29,202 nt of DNA from positions 1 through 29,202 of the IMG/VR virus record IMGVR_UViG_3300044630_002411, one strand, 5' to 3'. Made by a program: the position numbers and the translations under genes. Below the pieces are notes generated by a model. That model worked only from the letters and a program-made list of their open reading frames with translations, was not told the origin of the DNA and searched no databases. The DNA is from a virus. This document shows, piece by piece, positions 1-8,900 of this stretch (position 1 is its first letter; each line of letters starts with the position of its first letter).

Positions 1-1069
1 GATCTAGAACAACACCAGAACTCATCAATGGAATGTATGGGCAATAGAATGCTGCCGCATCAGTCTCAGATGAACCCTTGTATCCAACTAGAACAGGTGT
101 AGTATCAGGAGCATAAGAGTCAACAAAAACTCTCATAGCGCCGTTCAATGTACCAACAAACTTAGTGTTTGTAGGTGCTTCGAATGTACCTTCTGTTGTA
201 CGTGCAAACGCAGAAGTAGTTGCAGATTGCAATACTGTCAATGCAGCACTTGAAACAACAGCCCAGTTACCTGCGCCACGACGTGTACGTTGGGCGATCA
301 AGTTAGCAACACGGTTGATAAGAACAGCTAAGGCAGCGTGTTCGTCACCAACGTAAGTAGCTGTACCAGATACAGTAGCTTGGTTGAATGTAAACTCTGT
401 ACTTGCTAGAGTACGTAGAGATAACAAGATTTCTTGGTCAATTTCAGCAGTAATTTCTTGTGCTAGTGCAGCCATGATTTCTGCTTCAACGTCAATACCA
501 TGTTGAGACTGTGCATCTTGCGCAGCTTCAAATGTCCAACGTGCTTGCAACTTACGTGACTTAGCTTCAACAGCTTGTCTCAAGATTTGAACGCTGATCT
601 GACGACCGCCGTTACCTTCTAGGGCCGCAGTATCGTTAGCTGTGTAGAAGCTAGTTGTATCACCAGCTGAACCACTTGGCTGACGTGAGTAAGCCTGCGC
701 AATCTTGAATGGACTCAATGCTTCTTCACCAGCTGATACGCTAGTTTGTGCCGCACTGTTGTCTGTCAAGCTGTTAGCATAACGTACACGTAGAGTGTGA
801 ATTTGACCAACTGGGCCAGTCATAGGCTGAACACCTACTAGCTCGTTAGCGATAACTGTAGGCATAACACGACGGATAACCGGTAAAATAACACGGTTAA
901 GAGTTGCAATGTTACCTGCAGTTGTAGTACCAGCAGAAGATTCAGCTAGTAACTGTTTTTTGGTGTTTTCTAAGATCACACCCATTGTTGAGCGGCGAGT
1001 GCCCTTTAAGCCTTCTAACAGGGCCTCTTTGGTTTCGCCCCAACGGCTTTCTAATAGAACTTTTGACAT
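1..1069 (-). CDS. 23: Major capsid protein gp23 (3' end outside window)
   Basis: About 356 N-terminal residues of the T4-type major capsid protein, which forms the hexamers of the prolate head. The reading frame is open from the ATG at 1069 to the window edge. The translation begins MSKVLLESRWGETKEALLEG and contains the strongly conserved gp23 block with EAKSRKLQARWTFEAAQDAQ followed by HGIDVEAEIMAALAQEITAE. The start is set by a good ribosome binding site (TAGGAG, about 8 nt upstream). A likely maturation site for the gp21 protease, L-A-E, lies at residues 41-43, so the propeptide would be shorter than the 65 residues of T4. It is the last gene of the gp20-67-21-22-23 head cluster and follows gp22 after 28 bp. 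I see no late promoter of its own in that gap. Identification is by recognised sequence similarity and gene order. Confidence 0.96.
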   Translation of the reverse strand, partial: MSKVLLESRWGETKEALLEGLKGTRRSTMGVILENTKKQLLAESSAGTTTAGNIATLNRVILPVIRRVMPTVIANELVGVQPMTGPVGQIHTLRVRYANSLTDNSAAQTSVSAGEEALSPFKIAQAYSRQPSGSAGDTTSFYTANDTAALEGNGGRQISVQILRQAVEAKSRKLQARWTFEAAQDAQSQHGIDVEAEIMAALAQEITAEIDQEILLSLRTLASTEFTFNQATVSGTATYVGDEHAALAVLINRVANLIAQRTRRGAGNWAVVSSAALTVLQSATTSAFARTTEGTFEAPTNTKFVGTLNGAMRVFVDSYAPDTTPVLVGYKGSSETDAAAFYCPYIPLMSSGVVLD

Positions 1070-1097
1070 TTTAATATTCTCCTATAGATGTCGTTTT

Positions 1098-2207
1098 TTA
1101 TAGCCCTGCCAAACGCTTAAAGTCGATTAGGTTATCTACACCTTCTTCTACTTCAATTTGTTTTTTGGCAGATTTATTACCAGTTACTTCTGTAACAACT
1201 CTTGACTCAGACAATGATTGCTTTTCAGCAGACTTTGTTGTAGCGCCGGAGTTTAGAACAGCTGGTAAATACTTATCGAAAGTAGCTTTCAACTTAGTTG
1301 TTTGCACACTTTCTAGTAAGGTTTTCATTGTAGCAGCTTTTTCTTCGTTCAATGGACTTAGCAATTCAGCCATAGTCTTTTCACGTAGATTACTTTCTTT
1401 AATGATTCGAACTTCACGTTCTTTTGACTCAACTAACTGTTTAGCACTAGATAAAATCTGTGCTGATTCTGCAAGTTGGTGTTCTTTTTCTTGTAGTTTA
1501 GCTATTAGCTTGCGAGTTTCTGCTTTCTCATTTAAATGAGTAACAGAGAATTCGCCCGCGAAAGCTTCAAACAGTTTACGACCGAAAGTATTCTCTCGTG
1601 CAATCTGGATGTCTTCCTTAAGCTGAGATAGTTCACCCTGAAGATGAGTTGTGACTGCGCTGCTAAGTCTTTTGGCACTTTCAGAAACGAAACGCTTCTT
1701 CAATGCTTCAAGTTGCTGACGACCTTCAGAAACCAATTTAACTTTAGCTTCAACAACTGCTTGCTTGTCTTGTGTGAATTCTTTAATTTCACGGGCAAGA
1801 GCATGAACAACGAATTGTTCTAGTTTGCTTTGGCTTTCTTTCATTGATTTACGATCTGCACGCAACTCTTTGATTTCTTCGGCTAGTTTAGTTACCATGA
1901 AATCATTGAACTTAACTGCGTTTTCACGTAGTTTTTGTTGTGCGCGGACGCGGTCTTCGTTCATAGCCTGTCTTTCAGACTGAAATTCTTGAATTTCAGT
2001 CTCTAGGCTGTCAGTCATCATCTTATCTAGGGCTTCAACCATCACGCTTCTGTCGTGTTCATAACGGCGTGCAAATTCTTCTCGTAATTCAGCACGAACT
2101 TGTTCACGGGCTTCTACTAACTTTGATTCCCATGCTTCATTTAACTGAGCACCAACTTCATCATTAATTAGACCGCTTTCAAGTAATGGTTTGATAGCAT
2201 CAAACAT
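1098..2207 (-). CDS. 22: Prohead core scaffolding protein gp22
   Basis: 369 residues. It is the major scaffold (core) protein around which the gp23 shell assembles and which gp21 later digests. The protein is almost entirely charged helix with long predicted coiled coil, consistent with a scaffold. It starts MFDAIKPLLESGLINDEVGA, as gp22 proteins do, and the C-terminal third contains FGRKLFEAFAGEF, a recognisable gp22 segment. Three related blocks with the core L-x-x-EI-x-E-[FL] begin near residues 68, 108 and 137. Several [L/I]-x-E tripeptides could serve as gp21 cleavage sites. It lies between protease gp21 (12 bp upstream) and capsid gp23 (28 bp downstream), the order found in T4. Start ATG at 2207 is preceded by an AGGGG ribosome binding site. 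Confidence 0.93.
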   Translation of the reverse strand: MFDAIKPLLESGLINDEVGAQLNEAWESKLVEAREQVRAELREEFARRYEHDRSVMVEALDKMMTDSLETEIQEFQSERQAMNEDRVRAQQKLRENAVKFNDFMVTKLAEEIKELRADRKSMKESQSKLEQFVVHALAREIKEFTQDKQAVVEAKVKLVSEGRQQLEALKKRFVSESAKRLSSAVTTHLQGELSQLKEDIQIARENTFGRKLFEAFAGEFSVTHLNEKAETRKLIAKLQEKEHQLAESAQILSSAKQLVESKEREVRIIKESNLREKTMAELLSPLNEEKAATMKTLLESVQTTKLKATFDKYLPAVLNSGATTKSAEKQSLSESRVVTEVTGNKSAKKQIEVEEGVDNLIDFKRLAGL

Positions 2208-2219
2208 GCTTATTCCCCT

Positions 2220-2855
2220 TTATTTGATTTTCAAGTCTTTGATAAGGCGCATTACTTCCTCTTTCAAAAACTTTTCTACTTTTTTGTCACCCTGTGCATC
2301 TTTTGCTATATCCAACAATTTATGACCATGACGCATATTCATCATACCTTCATATATTGCTTTTGGATAAGCATTAGGAGCGCTTGGTTGAGCGACAATA
2401 TCGACAGTGACTATTTCAAAATCACTGACACGGCCGTCCATATCGTTAACGTTTCCGCTACCTCTACTAGACACGCCAAGTTTGACACCACTCTGCAACA
2501 TGGTCGTTACTAATTGACCCATTGGAGTTGGTAATATTTTTAATTTTCCAAAACCGTTCGCACCATCCATCCACATTTGTGTGATCATGTGTGATACGCG
2601 GTCTAAGTTAATCTTTAAGTCGTCCGGGTGATCCACTTCGCCTAGAACTGAATAACCTGTTTTGATTTGTTCGTTTAGAGTATTAACAGCAGATTCAATT
2701 TCAGAAACGGGGTAAACACGCTCATTAGCGTTCTTTACCCCACCCTGAATGAAGATCCCTTTCATATAGAGATTCTTCTTGTCGCCATCACCTTCACTTT
2801 CAACCACCATACCGGCTCGGTCAAAAGTTAGATGCTCTTTGAGATACAAAGCCAT
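2220..2855 (-). CDS. 21: Prohead core protease gp21
   Basis: 211 residues, the usual size for the T4-type prohead protease. This serine protease sits in the core, is activated on completion of the prohead, and cleaves scaffold, core and capsid proteins after Glu in [L/I]-x-E motifs. Visible family signatures are GEVDHPDDLKINLDRVSH (likely catalytic His76), KLGVSSRGSGNV (likely catalytic Ser129 or Ser130) and the conserved block VDIVAQPSAPNAYP, with Asp152 a candidate third residue. The spacing of these three resembles T4 gp21 (His85, Ser140, Asp168). It is flanked by the gp67-like core gene and gp22 with 12-bp gaps on both sides, so the three are probably one transcript with translation closely linked. 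Confidence 0.94.
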   Translation of the reverse strand: MALYLKEHLTFDRAGMVVESEGDGDKKNLYMKGIFIQGGVKNANERVYPVSEIESAVNTLNEQIKTGYSVLGEVDHPDDLKINLDRVSHMITQMWMDGANGFGKLKILPTPMGQLVTTMLQSGVKLGVSSRGSGNVNDMDGRVSDFEIVTVDIVAQPSAPNAYPKAIYEGMMNMRHGHKLLDIAKDAQGDKKVEKFLKEEVMRLIKDLKIK

Positions 2856-2867
2856 TGCTCTCAGACC

Positions 2868-3734
2868 TTACTTAACGATTCTTCTTGTTGTCTTGCGAGA
2901 CTCAGCTACTGGGCTCTTTACTGCACCGGCTGCGTCTTTAGTGACTGGCTTAGGTGTAGACTCACCTTTTTCTGTGAAGTTGTTTGTACCTGGTGCATTC
3001 TTAAATGATCCAGCACCTTTAACAGATGTTTCACCTTTAGCATATGCATTGCTAGGAGCCTTTGGGCTATTAGGTACAGACTCTGATTGACCAGAGAATC
3101 TAACTGGCTTGCTGTCCATACCAGCTTGACCAGAATTCTGTAGACTTGGGCTCTTTGTTTGAGCACCGTTGTCACCCATCTGACCATACTTGTTATATGT
3201 TGAACCGCCAACTTGTTTTAGCTGTACAGCTTCCATAACTGATTCTTCTAAATCATCTTCTTCTTCGATTTCTTCGGCTTCCATCATGTCGTCATCGCCC
3301 ATGTCGTCCATGTCGTCCATGTCGTCTCCGCCCATGTCGTCATCGCCGCCGCCCATGATTTGTTCAAACTCTGCCATTAATTGGTCTAGCTTGTCTTCAA
3401 TACGAATAACTGCATCTTCGACTTCATCGCCTTCTTCGTCGCCCATGTCGTCTGCATCAATATCTACCACTTCTTCGTCGCCGTCTTCTTCGTCGCCGAA
3501 TTCTAATTCTTCATCGCCTTCGGTCATACCGCCGGCTTCTTCAGCACTAATTTCGTCCATCAAGTCACCGACTTGACCGACCATGCCGCCTTCACCCATC
3601 ATCTCCTCGTCCATAATAGACTCGTAGATTTCACGTGATTTCTCTACCACGATTTCGTGAAATAATTCACGGGCTTGTTCTTCATTCTCATTGATAATCA
3701 TATCAATAAGTTGTTCAAATTTTTTGTTGTCCAT
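2868..3734 (-). CDS. 67: Acidic prohead core protein, gp67-like (enlarged)
   Basis: 288 residues. The N-terminal ~45 residues (FEQLIDMIINENEEQARELF and following helix) resemble the start of T4 gp67, an 80-residue internal core protein with a very acidic tail that is processed into an internal peptide. Here the acidic part (about residues 45-165) is greatly enlarged and contains Met-Gly-Asp repeats. It is followed by a ~120-residue Ser/Gly/Lys/Pro-rich, basic C-terminal region with no match I recognise, ending KTTRRIVK. Start ATG 3734 has a strong CAGGAG site. Position between gp20 and gp21 matches T4 gp67/68. A terminator-like hairpin and then a late-promoter-like octamer lie just upstream, so this gene probably heads a 67-21-22-23 transcript. 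Assignment rests on the N-terminal similarity, acidity and context; gp68 is not separately visible. Confidence 0.75.
   Translation of the reverse strand: MDNKKFEQLIDMIINENEEQARELFHEIVVEKSREIYESIMDEEMMGEGGMVGQVGDLMDEISAEEAGGMTEGDEELEFGDEEDGDEEVVDIDADDMGDEEGDEVEDAVIRIEDKLDQLMAEFEQIMGGGDDDMGGDDMDDMDDMGDDDMMEAEEIEEEDDLEESVMEAVQLKQVGGSTYNKYGQMGDNGAQTKSPSLQNSGQAGMDSKPVRFSGQSESVPNSPKAPSNAYAKGETSVKGAGSFKNAPGTNNFTEKGESTPKPVTKDAAGAVKSPVAESRKTTRRIVK
3285..3357 (-). repeat. Tandem GAC/ATG-rich repeat in gp67-like gene
   Basis: On the plus strand the 9-mer CATGTCGTC recurs in tandem, with short variants, coding for overlapping Met-Gly/Asp-Asp units (MDDMDDMGDDDM type) in the acidic region of the gp67-like protein. 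Such in-frame repeats can expand or contract by slippage and may explain the length of this acidic segment. Confidence 0.7.
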
Positions 3735-3769
3735 TGTTTGTCTCCTGAAATAGAATGGCTTTGTAGAAT

Positions 3770-3777
3770 TATTTAGT
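3770..3777 (-). promoter_or_regulatory. Late-promoter-like octamer before gp67-like gene
   Basis: Minus strand reads ACTAAATA, one or two changes from the T4 late promoter TATAAATA. It lies 36 nt upstream of the ATG at 3734 and just downstream of a terminator-like hairpin. The same octamer precedes gp20 and the tape measure gene. Assignment is by motif recurrence and position. Confidence 0.55.
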
Positions 3778-3786
3778 GGGTATCAT

Positions 3787-3816
3787 AAAAAACAGCACAT
3801 TAAGTGCTGATTTTTT
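3787..3816 (-). terminator. Intrinsic terminator after the small ORF downstream of gp20
   Basis: Stem CAGCAC (3793-3798) / GTGCTG (3804-3809) with a 5-nt loop, flanked by six A on one side and six T on the other. On the minus strand the stem is directly followed by TTTTTT, a classic rho-independent terminator. It would end transcripts coming from gp20 and the 76-residue ORF. Being symmetrical, it could also act on the plus strand. Confidence 0.72.
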
Positions 3817-3841
3817 ACGTTTTCACTTGGAATAAGCTGAA

Positions 3842-4072
3842 TTAGACAGTAGGTCCGCCTTCAGCATCGGGCTTAGGACCGTACTGGTCAAAAACTTTTT
3901 TCAAATGTTGCTTCTTTTCATAATTGCGAACATCTAACATCTTACGTAATTTACGTATTTGTTTTAAGGTAAGTTTAGTTTTTCTTGACTGCTTCCATTC
4001 TGGTTTGCTGTTATCTTGATTTATATCTTGATAACCCGATATAGGTGTGTCAAACATTTCCATTAATTTCAT
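3842..4072 (-). CDS. Small basic protein of unknown function between gp20 and gp67
   Basis: 76 residues, unrecognised. The middle is strongly basic (KQSRKTKLTLKQIRKLRKML) and likely helical; the ends are more polar and the C-terminus is Pro/Gly-rich. It follows gp20 after 28 bp and has its own late-promoter-like octamer (4091-4098) upstream. It ends just before the terminator at 3787-3816, so it is probably the last gene of the gp20 transcript. In T4 this interval holds only gp67 and gp68. Its size and basic character do not match gp67, and I see no convincing match to gp68. A role in head assembly is suggested only by position. Confidence 0.65.
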   Translation of the reverse strand: MKLMEMFDTPISGYQDINQDNSKPEWKQSRKTKLTLKQIRKLRKMLDVRNYEKKQHLKKVFDQYGPKPDAEGGPTV

Positions 4073-4090
4073 TTTGGTGTTCCAATAATC

Positions 4091-4098
4091 TATTTATC
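4091..4098 (-). promoter_or_regulatory. Late-promoter-like octamer before the 76-residue ORF
   Basis: Minus strand GATAAATA (context TGATAAATAG), 18 nt upstream of the ATG at 4072 and next to the gp20 stop codon. It is identical to the octamers before both homing endonucleases, gp55 and gp6. Confidence 0.55.
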
Positions 4099-4100
4099 AG

Positions 4101-5879
4101 TTATGCTTCCGGGCCTGCCGGTGGCATAGCTCCTGGCGATGATTGTACTGGACCTCCTATTTCAGGGGCCATTTCTTCACCTTCAGGTGCTTCTGGCTCT
4201 GCCATTTCTTCACCTGTTTGTTCATCAGCTTCTACATCACCTACACTTACACCAATGTTGCGCAAGTCTTGTCCTGCAGGTACTTCATCTTCGGTCTTGT
4301 TATTTTCTTCACGCCATAGTTCTTCGTTCTTGGTGATTTCTTCTTCAGTCAATCCCAAGAATCTTTCCAATGCAAAACGCTTACTAATATAAGGAAATGC
4401 TTCCATTGAAGCAAATGTACCAACACGGGCATTATCTAATTCACTTTGACGATAGGCTGCAAAGTTTTGCGGTGGATTGAACTTCAATTGGAACAATCCA
4501 CTATCGATGTTCAATCCTCTCCAACGCAAGAACAGTTTGAATTCTTCATCAAGCTTCAATGCAATGTAGTTCTGTAGTCGTTCGCAGTATTGATTAAAAC
4601 GAAACTCTTGGATCATAGCTGTACCAACACGACCATCACTTAATGGTGTTGTGTTATCATCAGGTCCAGTAGGCAAATATGAACTTGGCACACGCAAACC
4701 GCGAGCTAGTCTGTTATTAAAGTAACGCAAGTCATCAATCTCACCTAAGTTTTGTCCACCAGGTAATACTTCAACACTTGATCCTCTTCCGTCAGCAGTG
4801 ACAGGGAAGAAGTAATCTTCATTCATTGATAATGGATTGTAAGTAGCATCCACTACACTAGAACCACCATATGGTGATGGGATTCTACGCTGGTGAATTT
4901 CGTTTTTAATACGCTCAACGAATGCCATAGCCATATGACTTGGCATGTTACCAACGTCAATCTTGAACATTCTACGTTCAGGTGCTCGTTGTACTCGGTA
5001 GATAAGAACAGCGTCTTCTAGTAATTCTTTTTGTTTATAGACTTTGAAAATGTTTTCTAAGATTGATTGACCAAAGGGCCAGAAACGATCCAGACCCTCC
5101 GTCAAACTTAGATGAACTACATGTTTAGCATCTATGGCTGACTCGCTCTGACCCAAAGTAAATCGACTACCGGTAGTATTATACGGCATAGCAGGTACAG
5201 TGTAGCCACCACCTGTTCCGCCACCGCCGGTGCCACCAAATCCAGTTGCAGGGTTGGCAGCAAAGTCTGTGTTAGTTTTTTGCGCTACTGTTAAGTTTTG
5301 TAAATTGATGTTAATGTCTTTAATAACATACTGCTCGGGCTTCTTGCCTTCACTTTCATTAACGATAACTTTGATGACCTTAAGCATGTCAACCCAGTAC
5401 AGCTTAAAGTTCTCTGGGTCACGAACAAATACTTGATCGCCAAACTTAATACAGTTACGAAATATCTTGAACAGTCGCACATCAAATTCGTTTAACTTAC
5501 ACCATTGTTGTAATTGTGTCTTTAGTAATTCTACTTCGTGCGGAGTAGGATCATCTTTAAATTCAAAAGCAAAAGGAGTTTTATTTTGCTCGTTCTTCAT
5601 TGTACTGAACTCTGAAATAATATCCAAACATGCGTTAATTTCAGCATCAACGTCCATCATTTCATACTGATTGTATCGTTCGATACGGTTTGGATGACCA
5701 GAATAGACTTCAGGAAGTCTAGAACCGTAATTTTTATAACCAAATTCATTGTTATTCCATCCGCCAGTAGAACTGCCGTTTTGGCCAGGGCTTCCGTTCC
5801 ATGCTCCTTGATTGCTATTGCCTCCGGAGATTGGACTAGAAACGCCGCTTCTGTTTAAAAATTTCTTTTTGTATGTCAT
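4101..5879 (-). CDS. 20: Portal vertex protein gp20
   Basis: 592 residues, somewhat longer than T4 gp20 (524). It forms the dodecameric portal through which DNA is packaged and to which the tail joins. Recognisable portal segments include YNQYEMMDVDAEINACLDII near residues 68-90, KIFRNCIKFGDQVFVRDPEN, and LPTGPDDNTTPLSDGRVGTA in the second half. Departures from T4 are a Gly/Asn/Ser-rich N-terminus, a Gly-rich insertion around residues 205-230 (GFGGTGGGGTGGGY), and a long acidic, Pro-rich C-terminal tail. The ATG at 5879 lies 20 nt downstream of an ACTAAATA octamer. No strong Shine-Dalgarno sequence is visible. The gene lies 28 bp from the tape measure gene upstream, unlike T4, where the tube gene 19 precedes 20. 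Confidence 0.95.
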   Translation of the reverse strand: MTYKKKFLNRSGVSSPISGGNSNQGAWNGSPGQNGSSTGGWNNNEFGYKNYGSRLPEVYSGHPNRIERYNQYEMMDVDAEINACLDIISEFSTMKNEQNKTPFAFEFKDDPTPHEVELLKTQLQQWCKLNEFDVRLFKIFRNCIKFGDQVFVRDPENFKLYWVDMLKVIKVIVNESEGKKPEQYVIKDININLQNLTVAQKTNTDFAANPATGFGGTGGGGTGGGYTVPAMPYNTTGSRFTLGQSESAIDAKHVVHLSLTEGLDRFWPFGQSILENIFKVYKQKELLEDAVLIYRVQRAPERRMFKIDVGNMPSHMAMAFVERIKNEIHQRRIPSPYGGSSVVDATYNPLSMNEDYFFPVTADGRGSSVEVLPGGQNLGEIDDLRYFNNRLARGLRVPSSYLPTGPDDNTTPLSDGRVGTAMIQEFRFNQYCERLQNYIALKLDEEFKLFLRWRGLNIDSGLFQLKFNPPQNFAAYRQSELDNARVGTFASMEAFPYISKRFALERFLGLTEEEITKNEELWREENNKTEDEVPAGQDLRNIGVSVGDVEADEQTGEEMAEPEAPEGEEMAPEIGGPVQSSPGAMPPAGPEA

Positions 5880-5898
5880 AACTTTATCTGGTTAACAG

Positions 5899-5906
5899 TA
5901 TTTAGT
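5899..5906 (-). promoter_or_regulatory. Late-promoter-like octamer before gp20
   Basis: Minus strand ACTAAATA (context GACACTAAATACTG), 20 nt upstream of the gp20 ATG, in the 28-bp gap after the tape measure gene. The same octamer precedes the gp67-like and tape measure genes. Confidence 0.55.
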
Positions 5907-5907
5907 G

Positions 5908-8900
5908 TCAAACTTGTGAATACTGTAATATCTTGCCTTGTATGTCATTGCTTTCACTCATCTTATTAACTAATTCGGTCATAGATTTAGCAACTTCAGC
6001 CATAACGCTTTCATCTGCACCTTCAACAATAGGTGCAGCAGCATTCTGTGCTAAGTCCTTTACCATTTGTTGAGTTGCGGCTTTGAATTCTTCTTGCAAT
6101 TGCTTAATAGCATCTGTTAAAGAAGTTTTATCCATATCCATAATCTCTTTTAATCTATCACCTAAAACATTACCTGCATCAGGGCCAAATTGTTCTGTGC
6201 CAACTTTAGCAGGGCCCATGTCATAATTTGTTGCAATACCCGAATGCAATATCTTTTTCCAAGCTTCAGTGTCAGTGATTGTTTGTGTCTTTTCATCATA
6301 CGCACCCACTTTAACTGGTTTCTTTGCAATACTTGCAATCTTATCAGTAGGTACTACAGTTTCATTTCCATGTAATTCAACTAAGTAACCTGTATCAGGC
6401 CCTTCAAATACTCCGCCTTTTTGCGCCTTAGGTATATCATTTTTCTTCACTCCGGCGACCATTGTTCCGCCGCTAGTAGGTTGTATATTTTGAATATCTT
6501 GAGAGCCAGCAAATGCAGTAACTTTTTGCATAAGTTCATTACCAACATATGCACCTTTCTTTCGAACATCTCCCCCTGCAATCTGACTAGTAGCTAACAA
6601 GTTTGCTTGTTCTTGGGACATATTCTTTTCATCTATGCCCATAGACGTAGCCATTCTAGATTTACCTTTTTCCATATACCAAGCAACTACATCAGCCGCT
6701 ATCTTTGGATCATTAACTAAATCAGGATTCTTAACTAGAGTGTCATCACCAAAAATTGCTTTTGATGCGGCTGCATAGTTTGCTTTACCAGTTAACTGTA
6801 TGTATCCGCGACCTCTATATTTGAAACCATCTCCCGGTTCAAGATTGCCCATGCTTTGACCAATCTTAGTATTTTTACCATACATGAACTCGCCCATCGA
6901 CTCTGGATTCGATTTGATTTCATTTAATTCTTGGTCTGTTTTACCGCTGGCTCTAGAACCAAATATAGATCGTATTCGGTCATTAGATGTTTTGCCATAG
7001 TTTAGATTCTCGTTTACAACTTTACCACCGGACTCTTTCATCACATTACCTAGCACAGCGTTGAGATACTTCTCATCACCCATACCACGCTTCATTAATG
7101 CGGCTTTGACATCACCTAAGTTTTGTTTAACATCTTGTTTGACTGGTGGCGGTGTTCCGCCTCCCATACTTGCCATTGGTGGTGTGGATCCTGTACCACC
7201 AGATGCGCCGGCCGGTGGGGCAGTTGATGGAGCCGGTGTGCTAGTACCTGCTCCTGCGCCTAATTCAGTTTCAGTCAATACTCTTACTCTACCAGAGAAC
7301 TTTGATAGGTCAAATTCTGCACCCTTAAATACATTCTTTAGTTTATCTTGTGCATCAGACAACGCATCAACTTCTTCTTCCTGTTTCTCTATCTTTTCTT
7401 CTTCAAGCTTGTTCAATTTCATTACTGAACCAGACAATTTAGTAAACATCATGTCAGATTCTTTTAAGCTATCTTTCAACTTAGTGATAGCTTCTATTTC
7501 TTTTTCTAGTTCTTCGTTTTGGGCAGCACGGTCATCGTCTAAACCACCAGTCTTCATACCTGTACCCAACGGAGTAATCATTTCTTTACCGTGCAATTCA
7601 ACTGGATAACCTGACTTAGGTCCATCAAATATTCCACCTACTGCGGCTTTAGGTGCACTTGCCTTTGCTTTCTCATTTGCAATCGCTCTATCCATTTGCT
7701 GTAGGATATTTTTGTATGCAAGTTCGCTTTGTGCGCTGCTTGAAACAGGGCCTTTTTTCTCAAATATTTCTCGTCGCTTTTCTAATTCAGCTAGTTTGTT
7801 ACTGACATCTTTGTTTTCACTAGCAGGTTTAGCTGAAGCCATCTGCGGGCCAGTTGTCGGGGCCGAAGATGCCATTGTTGCACCAGGTGTCATTGCACCC
7901 AATGACTTCATTAAATTTGGATCTTCTACTTTGACAATGGATACCTTAACTACATCATTTCCTGCCTTAGTATCTTTAACAAGACTATCATCTTTCTTAA
8001 CTTCTGCTTTCTTAGAAGCTTCATTAACTTTCTTATCAGCATCGGCGGTCATCTTAGCAATACCACCACCGGCAACTTCACCAATAGCTTTACCTGCTTT
8101 ACTACCTAACCAACCACCTAATGCTGCACCAATAATACCGCCTACTGCTGTACCTAATACAGGTACTACAGAACCAATAGCAGCACCTGCGGCTGCACCT
8201 TTTAATGCGCCTGCGGCTCCGCCAATTGCTGTTCCAGTTCCGCCACCTACAGCTTCACCTTTTTCAACACGTGCTTCTTCTTTAGTAATCTTACCTTCTT
8301 TAAGGTCTTTGTCAGCTTTCTTTATACCTTGATATGCATCTACTACGCCTGTACCAACAGCCGCAACAGTACCGATCAATGGTGCTGCTTTAGATAAACC
8401 TGCAAGAGGTCCTGCTAATTTAGAAAGCGCAGTACCGGCTGCTGTTGCGGCTGATGCGGCAGTTCCTGCTCCACCTGCGGCTGTTGCGGCTACTGGTGCT
8501 GCCGTTGCTACTGTTTTTGCACCAGTAATGGCGTTTTCAGCTTTTACTAAACTCTTGAAGCCACCTACTTGTCTTTGTGCCTCTGAAGCAGCCATTCCAC
8601 CTTTACGTAGGTCTTGATATTTCTTTAAATCGTCAGGTGATAAGCCACCAGGCATCTTTGGGCCGCCGCCGGACATTGGGCCTGCTCCACCAGGTAAACC
8701 TTTGTTCATTAAGTCACCGACACCACCTAATGCAGAGCCTACTCCCATCTTACCTAACTTATATGCGGCTATTCCTGCCGCGGCTGCTAAGGCTGCACTA
8801 GCGGCACTGGCTGCAAATGTAGACTTAGTAAATGGATTCAGTGCTCCCAATAAATCGTCTTTTAAACCACGTAATGCACGTTCTAATGATAGTACAGTGT

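Noticed and set aside
3285-3357. CRISPR-like array
   Set aside because: The repeats are short, direct, in frame and without spacers; they encode the acidic tract of the gp67-like protein.
3190-3576. Ser-rich plus-strand frame opposite the gp67-like gene
   Set aside because: Antisense reading of Asp and Glu codons gives Ser-rich peptide; no biological sign of a gene.
7061-8332. Long plus-strand open frames opposite the tape measure gene
   Set aside because: They mirror the Ala/Gly/Pro-rich codons of the real minus-strand gene and have no ribosome binding sites.
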